From NCBI RefSeq assembly GCF_026015985.1, contig NZ_CP110389.1, forward strand, positions 2,202,001 through 2,266,000: a DNA stretch of 64,000 nucleotides, in the 5' to 3' direction. The notes under the pieces were generated by a model. It had not been told where the DNA came from. It searched no databases and saw nothing but the letters and a program-made list of their open reading frames with translations. Shown piece after piece: positions 55,952 through 64,000 of the stretch (within the stretch, counting starts at the first letter, position 1; each line of letters begins with the position of its first letter). The position numbers were made by a program, and so were the translations under genes. Source of the stretch: Rhodopseudomonas sp. P2A-2r. Lineage in GTDB: Bacteria > Pseudomonadota > Alphaproteobacteria > Rhizobiales > Xanthobacteraceae.

Positions 55952-56482
55952 ATGAGCAGGATATTCACGACAGCGTTATTCGTCGCAGTCGCATTGTCGC
56001 TCGGCAGTACGATTCCGTCGGCTCAAGCCCAGGCTCAGCGTTCGGGTTCGGAGGCCGGCGATCGTGACTGGGGTTGGGGACACATGGGTCCCGGCATGAT
56101 GATGGGGCCTGGCATGATGGGCCGCGGCGGCTTCGGCCGCATGTGCAATGCTCGCGCAGTGGGATTTGCGGAGTGGCGCATCGACAGGCTCGAACAGACA
56201 CTCACTCTGACCGATGCGCAGCGCGCCAAGTTCGACGACTTCAAGGCCGCCTCGAAAAAGGCCTCGGAGACCATGCGGGCCGCCTGTCCGACAGACATTC
56301 CGGCGACGATGGTTGGTCACATGCAGGCGATGGAAACGCGTCTCGATGCCATGTCTGCGGCGGTCAAGACGATTCGCCCGGCGCTTGAGGGGTTCTATGC
56401 GACCTTGAACGACGAGCAGAAAGCGAAGCTGGATTCCAGCGGCGGTCGCGGCCGGTTCTGGCGCTGGCGTGAGCACTGGTAG
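55952..56482 (+). CDS. Spy/CpxP-family periplasmic protein (LTxxQ motif)
   Basis: 176 residues. Signal peptide ending SAQAQAQ near residue 27, a Met/Gly-rich stretch (HMGPGMMMGPGMMGRGG) that could bind metal, and two LTxxQ-type motifs (LTLTDAQRAKFDDFKAA, LNDEQKAKLD). Spy/CpxP proteins are periplasmic chaperones or stress sensors. GGAGG precedes the start. Next to a stress-related USP and MgtC-like gene. Confidence 0.85.
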   Translation: MSRIFTTALFVAVALSLGSTIPSAQAQAQRSGSEAGDRDWGWGHMGPGMMMGPGMMGRGGFGRMCNARAVGFAEWRIDRLEQTLTLTDAQRAKFDDFKAASKKASETMRAACPTDIPATMVGHMQAMETRLDAMSAAVKTIRPALEGFYATLNDEQKAKLDSSGGRGRFWRWREHW

Positions 56483-56506
56483 CGTCGTGGCTCGCCGAGG
56501 CGTTCT

Positions 56507-57754
56507 TCAGACCAAGTGAATGGCCAGCGCGCCGGCCCAGGCCGCTGCAGCGACAAGCAGCAGACCCGGGATCAGCCGCCATGCGAATGCCCGGCCGCCG
56601 CTGCGGGCGAACACCATCTTGCTGATGGTGTTCGCGGAGAGCCCTGCCAAGATCGGGAAGACGGCATCGGCGGCGGCTATCTTGCCGGACGCGACCAGCG
56701 ATGCCACCGCGATGGCAGCCGAATGGGTGTCGACGAAGCCGGACACGAACGCGGCCATGATGACTCCGGTCTCGCCGAAACTGTCCCGCAGCGCGGCCGA
56801 GGCGATCAGCATGGCGGAGACGGTCAACGCAAACACCAGCGCCACCGGCAGGCTGAACGCCTGACCCGGTTGCGGCTCGACTGCGGTCTTCTCCTGCATC
56901 GCTCGGACCGTGAAGGCCACGCCATAGACGACCGCCGCAAGTCCGGCACAAAGCAGCGGAACGGCGAGCGCGCGCAGCGCGGGCACGCTGGTGACGGCGA
57001 GCACCAGCGCCATCTGGATGATAGTGGCAACCGTCGATAGCGCGGCACCGGCCACCGTGGCCGCAAGAAGGTCCGGATTCTTCTGGGCCCGCATGCCCAT
57101 GGCGCCAATGGTCGCCGTGCTGGAGATGAAGCCGGATGCGAGGCCGGCGACGGGAAGGCCGAACCGCGCGCCGAGCAGACGCAGCGCGACATAGCCCGCC
57201 GCACCGATCGCCATCACCAGCAGGACGATGATCCAGATTGAGTGCGGGTTGAGGGCGCCGTACGGCCCCATCGCGCGATCGGGCAGAAGCGGCAGCACGA
57301 CCAGTGTGGCGCTGGCGAAGATCAGCGCGTCCCTGACTTCGGCCTCGGTGAGTATGGAGCGGATGAAATGATGTAGCGGCGCCCGCGCCGCCAGCAGCAC
57401 TGCGACGGTGACCGCGATGCCGCCAGCGAGCACCGGCCGCTGCGTCGCCAGGCCGCCAAGCAAGGCGGTGAGGATCAACGCTATCTCGGTGGTGAGGCCG
57501 GGATCGTCCTGGCGCGATCTGAAATAGGCCACGGCCGTCAGCGCGCCCACGCCGGCGACGGTAACCGCCAGAACGACTGCGCCGCCCACCATCGCGCCGA
57601 CCGCTCCGGCAAGGGCGGCCACCGAGAAGGTCCGGATGCCCGCCGGCGCGCGCGCTGGTCCTGCGCCCTTGTGACGCTCGCGTTCGGCGCCGATCAGCAT
57701 GCCGATGCCGAGGGCGACGGCAAGGTTGACCAGAACGGGGTCGAAAATCAACAT
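56507..57754 (-). CDS. MgtC/SapB N domain with DUF4010 membrane protein
   Basis: 415 residues. The N-terminal MgtC-like region LVNLAVALGIGMLIGAERER is followed by about ten further helices of the DUF4010 type (STATIGAMGMRAQKNPDLLA, ETGVIMAAFVSGFVDTHSAA, NTISKMVFARSGGRAFAWRL). Found in many proteobacteria as an uncharacterised inner-membrane protein; a transport role is assumed. Convergent with the Spy-like gene. Confidence 0.82.
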   Translation of the reverse strand: MLIFDPVLVNLAVALGIGMLIGAERERHKGAGPARAPAGIRTFSVAALAGAVGAMVGGAVVLAVTVAGVGALTAVAYFRSRQDDPGLTTEIALILTALLGGLATQRPVLAGGIAVTVAVLLAARAPLHHFIRSILTEAEVRDALIFASATLVVLPLLPDRAMGPYGALNPHSIWIIVLLVMAIGAAGYVALRLLGARFGLPVAGLASGFISSTATIGAMGMRAQKNPDLLAATVAGAALSTVATIIQMALVLAVTSVPALRALAVPLLCAGLAAVVYGVAFTVRAMQEKTAVEPQPGQAFSLPVALVFALTVSAMLIASAALRDSFGETGVIMAAFVSGFVDTHSAAIAVASLVASGKIAAADAVFPILAGLSANTISKMVFARSGGRAFAWRLIPGLLLVAAAAWAGALAIHLV

Positions 57755-57981
57755 CTGTGTCCTGTACGAAGCAGCATCAGGCGGCTGCGCGGTTCGCGGC
57801 CCGAGTTCGGTCGACGTCTCGCGAACCCACTCGTTGTGGGCGGATTTTTCATTGGATGTCCAGACCGGACTGATGCGAAGCAGGGTCCGGCTTCACGGGG
57901 GCTGCGGCTACGGGATGCTCCTTGAGCCAAATCAATGCCGAACCCGGTCGGGTCCCTAGGCTCTCCGAAAGGGAGACCGAC

Positions 57982-58833
57982 ATGGCGATCAAGCAGATTC
58001 TTTTGCCGCTGGTGAGCTACCCCAAGGCGACAGAGATGGCCGCGATCGACAAGGCCGTCGCCGTCGCCAAGCGATTGGGCGCCGGCATCACGGCGATTGC
58101 TTTCGATATCGATGTGCTGATTCCCGGAGCGCTGCAGACACGACCGCTGAATTCCGACAGCCTTGTGGTAGAGACGCCTGAACACCAGAAGAGTCGTGCG
58201 CATGCCACGAAGATGATCAAGGCCTTCGAAACTGCAGCCGACGCCGCCGCGATCAAGCACGATCAGATCGTCGGACGCTGCGTCTCGGAAGACATGCCGA
58301 CCCAGGTGGTGATGCGCGCGAGAACGCATGATCTGGCACTGGTACCAATCGCGCCATATGACGATGTCTCGGAGAAAATCGTCGAGGCGCTGATCTTCGA
58401 ATCCGGGCGCCCGCTCCTGATCTGCCCGGAGCAGTCCGTGGGGGAGCTCCCGGAGGCATTCGGGCAGGTGGCAATTGCGTGGGACAACAGCCAGCAATCC
58501 GCGCGGGCGGTGGCGGATGCGATGCCATTGCTGAAGATTGCCAAGACGGTCAGCATCTTCACGGCAGCCGACAAGAATACTGCCGCGGACATCGATTCCG
58601 GGGCGGCACTGGTCGGACACCTCGGTGCTCACGGCATCAGGGCGACGTTTGAGATCGTCAGGAAGAGCGGCAGTTCCACGGGCAAGGTGTTCGAGGCGTT
58701 TGTGCAGCAAAACCGGATCGACCTCCTGGTGATGGGGGCCTATCGGCACTCGCGCCTGCGGGAATTCATCCTGGGCGGTGCGACCTATACGGTCGTCGGG
58801 CAGCCGCCCTGTTGGGTGATGATGTCGCACTGA
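57982..58833 (+). CDS. Universal stress protein, tandem UspA domains
   Basis: 283 residues starting MAIKQILLPLVSYPKATEMA after a GGGAGACC site. Two Usp-like halves: residues 1-140 (degenerate) and 150-283, the second with VAIAWDNSQQSARAVADAMP and LVMGAYRHSRLREFILGGAT, the nucleotide-binding G-x2-G-x9-G(S/T) pattern in variant form. General stress role; convergent with the korB gene. Confidence 0.88.
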   Translation: MAIKQILLPLVSYPKATEMAAIDKAVAVAKRLGAGITAIAFDIDVLIPGALQTRPLNSDSLVVETPEHQKSRAHATKMIKAFETAADAAAIKHDQIVGRCVSEDMPTQVVMRARTHDLALVPIAPYDDVSEKIVEALIFESGRPLLICPEQSVGELPEAFGQVAIAWDNSQQSARAVADAMPLLKIAKTVSIFTAADKNTAADIDSGAALVGHLGAHGIRATFEIVRKSGSSTGKVFEAFVQQNRIDLLVMGAYRHSRLREFILGGATYTVVGQPPCWVMMSH

Positions 58834-58845
58834 CACCGGTGGCGA

Positions 58846-59694
58846 TTAACCGCATACCCTGAATTGCTCCTCCACATCCGCGAGCGACGCGAGTGGCGCG
58901 CTGCTGCGGGGCAGCGATGGCCGGTGGTCCTTGAACAGCAGGCCGAGGCTGTAGCCGTCATCGGCCAGTGTGGCGGCCTGTGCGGCAGCGCGGTCGTCGA
59001 CGATGGACAGCGACGTCGGATGCACGTTCTCCTTCCAGCCGAACGCCTCGGAGCGGAACGCCATGCACGGGCTGAGCACTTCAATGAAGGCGAATCCCGG
59101 CCAGCGAATGCCTTCCACGATGAGGTTCGCCAGTTCCTGCGAACGGCCGGCAAATCCGCGGGCAACGAAATTGGCACCGGCGGCAAGCGCCAGCGCGATC
59201 GGGTCGAACGGACGCAGGCCGAGCCCGCCCGGCGCGATGTCGCTGTCCCAGTCGGCTTCGGTGGTGGGCGAGGGCTGGCCCTTGGTCATGCCGTAAACGC
59301 GGTTGTCCATCACCAGATAGAGCATGTCGATATTGCGCCGGCAGGCGTGGATGAAATGGTTGCCGCCGATCGAGTAGCCGTCGCCGTCGCCGCCGACCGC
59401 GATCACTTCGAGGTCCGGCCGCGCCAGCTTGACGCCCGATGCGAACGGCAGCGCGCGGCCGTGCACGCCGTGAAAGCCGTAGCAGCTGGTGTAGGCCGGC
59501 AGCCGCGACGAGCAGCCGATGCCGGACACCATCACCACCTCATGCGGCGGACGGCCATGCGTGGCCAGCGCATGTTCGAGCGCCGACAGCACGCCGTAAT
59601 CGCCGCAACCCGGGCACCAGATCGGCGTGGCGCCGGAATGGAAATCATGCGCGGTAAGGGCGGCGGCAGGGGCGGCGATGTCTGTGGTGCTCAT
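58846..59694 (-). CDS. korB: 2-oxoacid:ferredoxin oxidoreductase, beta subunit
   Basis: 282 residues. The TPP-binding motif GDGDGYSIGGNHFIHACRRN is preceded by WCPGCGDYGVLSALEHALAT and GIGCSSRLPAYTSCYGFHGV (cluster-binding Cys). With the alpha/gamma subunit next to it, it should catalyse oxidative decarboxylation of 2-oxoglutarate (or a related 2-oxoacid) to acyl-CoA with reduced ferredoxin, or the reverse. Start ATG 59694 overlaps no other gene. kor is preferred over por or ior from the two-subunit organisation; substrate not proven. Confidence 0.87.
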   Translation of the reverse strand: MSTTDIAAPAAALTAHDFHSGATPIWCPGCGDYGVLSALEHALATHGRPPHEVVMVSGIGCSSRLPAYTSCYGFHGVHGRALPFASGVKLARPDLEVIAVGGDGDGYSIGGNHFIHACRRNIDMLYLVMDNRVYGMTKGQPSPTTEADWDSDIAPGGLGLRPFDPIALALAAGANFVARGFAGRSQELANLIVEGIRWPGFAFIEVLSPCMAFRSEAFGWKENVHPTSLSIVDDRAAAQAATLADDGYSLGLLFKDHRPSLPRSSAPLASLADVEEQFRVCG

Positions 59695-59705
59695 GGTGAT
59701 CTCCG

Positions 59706-61417
59706 TCACGCCAGATGCGCGGTGATTTCGGCGGGCCGGAACGGCAGCGGGCCGGGACGGGCGAGGCTTTCCGCGGTCGGCGGGATGGCCTTGAAGGCGA
59801 GCAGATGATGGTAGAGTTGCGCGCCAAAATTCTGCTCCATCACCACGATGCGGCTGGCGCCGTCGAGGGCGTGGGCGAGGGACTTCAGTGGCAGCGGCGA
59901 CAGCACACGCAGCGCAACGACGCGGACAGGCTTGCCGGCGGCCTCGAGCCGTCGCGCCGCTTCCTGCGCCGGGCCGATGCTGGAGCCGAACGCCAGGATC
60001 GCGGTGTCGCCGTCGCCCGTGACGCTGCCCCAGGCTTCGCCAGGATCGAACTGTTCGAGTTTTCGCGCGCGCTTCTTGATCTGCGCCAGATGCGCGGCGG
60101 CACCGCCGACCGGAATGCCGGTCTCGTTGTGGGTGAGGCCTTCGCCGACCCACTGGCCACCGGGCGTGCCCGGCAGCGGCATGGCGCTGACCGGATCGGT
60201 GCCGATGGCGTAGCGCTTGAACGCACCGTCGGGCAGGTCGGTCTTGCGGGTGAGCTTCTGCGGCCGTTCAGGCTTTGGATCGATCACCGTATTGGCCTGG
60301 CCGAGCGCCATGTCGGACAACACGATGACCGGCGTCTGCAGGGATTCCGCGAGATAGACGGCCCATTCGCCGGTGTACATGCAGTCGCGCACCGAGGTCG
60401 GCGCCAGCACGATGCGCGGCGCGTCGCCGTGGCCGCCATAGATGGCGATGTTGACGTCGCTTTGCTCGGTCTTGGAGGGGATGCCGGTAGACGGCCCGCC
60501 GCGCATCACGTCGACGATGACCGCAGGGACCTCGGCGGCGATGCCGAGGCCGATGGATTCGATCATCAGCGACAGGCCGGGGCCGGAGGTGACGGTCATC
60601 GACGGCACGCCGCCAAAGGAGCCGCCGAGCACCATGTTGATGGAGGACAGTTCATCCTCCGCCATCACCAGTCGGCCGCCGAGCTTCTGCAGTTGCGGCG
60701 ACATCCATTCGACGAGGTCGGTGGCCGGGGTGATCGGATAACAGCCGACGAAACGCACGCCGCCGCGCAGCGTGCCCATGGCGACCGCCTGGTTGCCGGT
60801 CAGCAGCCAGCGCGGCGCCGGATGCGGCGGATCGAGCCGGACGTCGAGATCGACGCCCGCCGCGGCCGCAATACCCGACTTGAGTGAGGCGGTGTTGGTG
60901 CGGGTGACGTCGTCGCTCTTGTCGCCGAGCACGGCGGTCAACGCCGTCTGCAGGTGGTCGACCGGCAGGCCGGCCAGGGCCGCCACCACGCCGGCAACGA
61001 ACACGTTGATATGCTTGCCGTGCAGCGCGCGCTCCAGCGGCGTGGCGTCTACCTGTCCCATGGTGAGGGCGATGGTTCGACCCTTGCATTTGGCGATGCT
61101 GGCCGGCACCGGGCCGGCCCGGGGTCGGAGATGATGACGGTCTGGTCGTCGAGCGGAATCTCATTGGCGAACTGGTCGACATTGGCCCAGTCCAGCGCCA
61201 CGAACAGGTCGAAACGGTCGGGCTGGCAGGACACCGGCGCGGTCGAGATTTGCACCAGCGCCGCCGCCTCGCCGCCGCGCACCTGGGCGCCGAACAGCTT
61301 GCTCATCATGCCGTAATAGCCGGCCTGAGCCGCGGCATTGAGCAGCAGCTCGCCCGCGCTCATGGCGCCGGCGCCGCCGCTGCCTGAAAACACCATCGCA
61401 AGGGAAGGTCTAGCCAT
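59706..61417 (-). CDS. korA: 2-oxoacid:ferredoxin oxidoreductase, fused gamma-alpha subunit, frame broken once
   Basis: From ATG 61417 the gamma domain reads MARPSLAMVFSGSGGAGAMS and LFGAQVRGGEAAALVQIS. The frame breaks at plus-strand G3 61107-61109. One added base joins it to PASIAKCKGRTIALTMGQVD and the alpha domain: GNQAVAMGTLRGGVRFVGCY, PGLSLMIESIGLGIAAEVPA and DVMRGGPSTGIPSKTEQSD. 570 residues in all, the usual size of fused KorA. Downstream gene korB follows after 11 bases. The break is probably a sequencing error. Confidence 0.85.
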
Positions 61418-63223
61418 GGGTCGTTCCTTCGATCGGTGCTTGCGACATGGCAATCAGCGGCGATCCGCCGGCGCGGGCCGTGAGCAGCAGCATGGAGTCC
61501 ATCTGCCAGGCGCCGGTCGGGCAATTCTCTGCGCACAACCCGCAATGCAGGCAGAGGTCTTCGTTCTTGACCATGACCCTGTGGCTGACCAATCGGGAGG
61601 CGACGTAGAGTTCCTGCGAAAGATTGGTCGCCGGTGACTTCAGCCGGCTGCGCAGGTCGGCTTCGTCGCCATCTTTGGTGAAGGTGATGCAATCGGTCGG
61701 GCAGACGGTCTCGCAGGCCTTGCACTCGACGCACAGAGGCGGACTGAACACCGTCTCCAGCTCGCAATGCAGGCAGCGTGCGGCTTCGGCGACGGCGTGT
61801 TCGATGTCGAAGCCGAGTTCGACCTCCTCGTGGATGTCGGAGAGCGATGTTGCCAGCGGCTGCAGCGGCACCGCATGGCGGACATTCACGGAGACCTTTG
61901 GAATATGGCGCGGCGGCAGCGGCGTGCGCTGGGTTACGAACGTCGCCGTGGCGGACGGCCGAACCGCGGGGTCGGCGCCGCTGAGCAGCAGGTCGATGGT
62001 TACGGCGGCCTGATGGCCATGCGCCACCGCGGTGATGATGTTCTTTGGACCGAAGGCCGCATCGCCGCCGAACAGCACGTGAGGAAGCGTCGACTGCAGC
62101 GTTGCCGGATCGAGCTTCGGCATCTCGCGGTCGCCAAAGGCAATGCCAAGGTCGCGCTCGATCCAGCCGAAGGCCGACTCCTGGCCGACCGCGATCACCA
62201 CGTCATCGCAGGGGAAATGTTGCAGGGGCCGGCCGATACCAGCGTGCGCTTGCCGTTCTCGAAGACGCTGGTCACCGGCTCGAAATTCACGCCGGTGAGG
62301 CGGCCGTTGTCGTGGGTGATTTCCCTCGGCACCAGATCGTTGCAGATCACGACGCCTTCACGCTGGACGTCGTCCTTCTCCCAGGCCAGTGCCTTCATGT
62401 CTCCGAAGCGCGAACGCACCACCATCCTGACGTCTTCGCCGCCGAGTCGGCGTGCGCTGCGAGCGCAGTCGATCGCGGTGTTGCCGCCGCCGATCACCAC
62501 GACGCGCTTGCCGATGCGCGTGACGTGCTTGAACCAGATGCTGGCCAGCCATTCGACGCCGATATGGATGTTGGCGTGTGCTTCGTTGCGGCCGGGGAGC
62601 GCGAGATCCTGGCCGTGCGGCGCACCGGCGCCCACGAACACCGCGTCCCAGCCCTCGGCCAGCAAGGTCTTCATGCTGTCGATGCGCGTGCCGCCGCGAA
62701 ACGCGACACCGAGATCGAGGACGTAGCCGGTCTCCTCGTCGATGACATGTTCCGGCACCCGGAAGTGCGGAATCCGCGTGCGCATCATGCCGCCGGCCTT
62801 GGGGTCGCCGTCGAAGATGGTGCATTGATAGCCAAGCGGCGCCAGATCGCGGGCCACCGTCAGCGAGGCCGGGCCGCCGCCGACCAGCGCGATGCGCTTG
62901 TCGTTGGTCTTTGTCGTTCGTTCCGGCAGGTAGCCTGCGATGTCGCCCTTGTGGTCGGCGGCGACGCGCTTCAGCCGGCAGATCGCCACCGGCTCCTTTT
63001 CGACACGGGCGCGACGGCAGGCCGGCTCGCAGGGCCGGTCGCAGGTGCGGCCGAGGATGCCGGGAAACACGTTGGCCTCCCAGTTGACCATATAGGCCTC
63101 GGCATAGCGGCCTTCGGCGATCAGGCCGATATATTGCGGCACCGGTGTGTGCGCCGGGCAGGCCCACTGGCAATCCACCACCCGGTGGAAGTGATCGGGC
63201 GTCGAGATATCGGTAGGCTTCAT
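61410..63223 (-). CDS. FAD/NAD(P) oxidoreductase with N-terminal Fe-S domain and C-terminal ferredoxin domain, frame broken once
   Basis: N-terminal Cys motif (ILGRTCDRPCEPACRR) and GltD/NfnB-like FAD site ALVGGGPASLTVARDLAPLG, then NAD(P) site VVVIGGGNTAIDCARSARRL. The frame breaks in plus-strand G4 near 62224-62227. One added base gives CDDVVIAVGQESAFGWIERD and leads into two 4Fe-4S sites, CVECKACETVCPTDC and CLHCGLCAENCPTGAW. Reconstructed length 604. It likely moves electrons between NAD(P)H and the ferredoxin used by KorAB. Overlaps the korA start by eight bases. Confidence 0.8.
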
Positions 63224-63259
63224 GACAGTGTGCCGGTTGGATGGAAGCGGGCTGCGGTC

Positions 63260-64000
63260 CTAGACATAACCGAGCCAGCGCCAGTAGGTGGCGCCCAGCA
63301 GCATCACCAGTGCGAAGGCGATCACCGTCAGCACCAGACCCGTGCGCACGAAATCCTTGGCGCTGAAGGTCTCGGTACCGTAGGCGACCATGTTCTGCGG
63401 CGCATTGACCACCAGGATGAAGCCGAAGCTCACTACGAATTGCAGCAGCATGGTCAGGCCGACGATGTTGATGCCGGGCGTGGCGACGCTCTGCAGCACT
63501 GCGATCACGATCGGGATCATCGCCGATGCCAGTGCAGTGGCGCTGGCGAAGCCGAGATGGATGACGATCAGGAACACGCTGAGCACGCCGAGGATGAACA
63601 TGCCTGTGGCATTGCGCAGGCCGAAGTCGGCGACCACGAGATCGGCGATCCAGATGGCGCCCTTGGTCTGCAGCAAAGCGGTGCCGAGGCTGATGCCGAT
63701 GCCGAACAGCACCACCGTGCCCCATGGAATCTTCGGCTGCGCCTCCTTCCATGTCATGATGCCGATGCCCGGCAGGAACATGATGGCGACCGCGGCGATG
63801 GTGGTCGACGACGTGTCGAAGCGATGCAGGATGCCTTCGGTTGCCCAGAAGCCCAGCAAAGTGAGCGAGATGATCAGCAACTTGATCTCGGACATCTTCA
63901 TCGGGCCGAGGTCCGCCAGCGACTTGCGGATGCCTTCACGGCCGCCCGGCACATCCTTGATTTCCGGCGGCATCATGCGGGTCATCACGAAATACAGCGC
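63260..64000 (-). CDS. DASS/SLC13-family sodium-dicarboxylate symporter, C-terminal part
   Basis: The last 246 residues of a transporter that continues past the window edge. At least six hydrophobic segments, with IPWGTVVLFGIGISLGTALL and the SLC13 signature VVSFGFILVVNAPQNMVAYG (Asn-Ala-Pro-x-Asn). DASS proteins import dicarboxylates such as succinate or 2-oxoglutarate, fitting a neighbour that uses 2-oxoacids. Same strand, 36 bases before the FAD oxidoreductase gene, so it probably heads that operon. Confidence 0.87.
   Translation of the reverse strand, partial: ALYFVMTRMMPPEIKDVPGGREGIRKSLADLGPMKMSEIKLLIISLTLLGFWATEGILHRFDTSSTTIAAVAIMFLPGIGIMTWKEAQPKIPWGTVVLFGIGISLGTALLQTKGAIWIADLVVADFGLRNATGMFILGVLSVFLIVIHLGFASATALASAMIPIVIAVLQSVATPGINIVGLTMLLQFVVSFGFILVVNAPQNMVAYGTETFSAKDFVRTGLVLTVIAFALVMLLGATYWRWLGYV

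Overview
The window looks like chromosome of a high-GC alphaproteobacterium of the Bradyrhizobiaceae (Rhodopseudomonas/Bradyrhizobium/Afipia relatives). It carries CtrA and its phosphotransferase ChpT, GANTC sites upstream of ctrA, a cheA-cheW-cheY-cheB-cheR operon, fliI-fliJ divergent from ctrA, flhA, a DUF1134 envelope protein and a KorAB-type 2-oxoacid:ferredoxin oxidoreductase operon. Species is not determined.

Layout. (1) 1-6.8 kb: a metabolic operon with the end of a biotin carboxylase, PxpB/PxpC-type subunits, a complete periplasmic-binding-protein ABC importer and a 4-oxalocrotonate tautomerase-like enzyme. (2) 6.8-9.1 kb: a scrapyard holding a DUF2235 gene fragment split by a complete 1.29-kb IS and cut by an ISL3 remnant. 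(3) 9.14-33.15 kb: a genomic island of about 24 kb integrated in the 3' half of tRNA-Val(CAC). It is bounded by a perfect 49-bp direct repeat and has a tyrosine integrase next to the left repeat. Cargo: excision and repressor genes, a primase-polymerase/helicase replication protein, a NERD nuclease-pseudokinase-kinase-SF1 helicase operon with a partner gene (a probable anti-phage system), a CZB-GGDEF diguanylate cyclase, a TMEM175-like channel, CsbD, a secreted hydrolase, and two paralogous copies of a small two-gene module, each preceded by the same 19-bp palindrome. (4) 33.2-64 kb: core chromosome with envelope proteins, CysQ, chpT, the che operon, a YjfL-YgiB-YgiC-like trio, ctrA, fliIJ, an ECF sigma/anti-sigma pair, flhA, transport and stress genes, and korAB with an FAD/Fe-S partner and a DASS transporter.

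How parts work together. ChpT relays phosphate to CtrA. CtrA normally controls flagellar and chemotaxis genes in this group, and candidate CtrA sites lie upstream of ctrA and flhA. In the island, integrase, excisionase-like and repressor genes run in one direction from the left end. The replication protein and defence operon suggest a phage-satellite or integrative-plasmid lifestyle with an immunity payload.

Caveat. At least eleven reading frames break at homopolymer runs, and one added base repairs each. These breaks also occur in core genes (korA, its FAD partner, the ECF sigma factor). I read them as probable sequence errors, so those genes are described as reconstructed. Two insertions (at CTAG targets) are real disruptions: removing the IS and one target copy restores each reading frame exactly.
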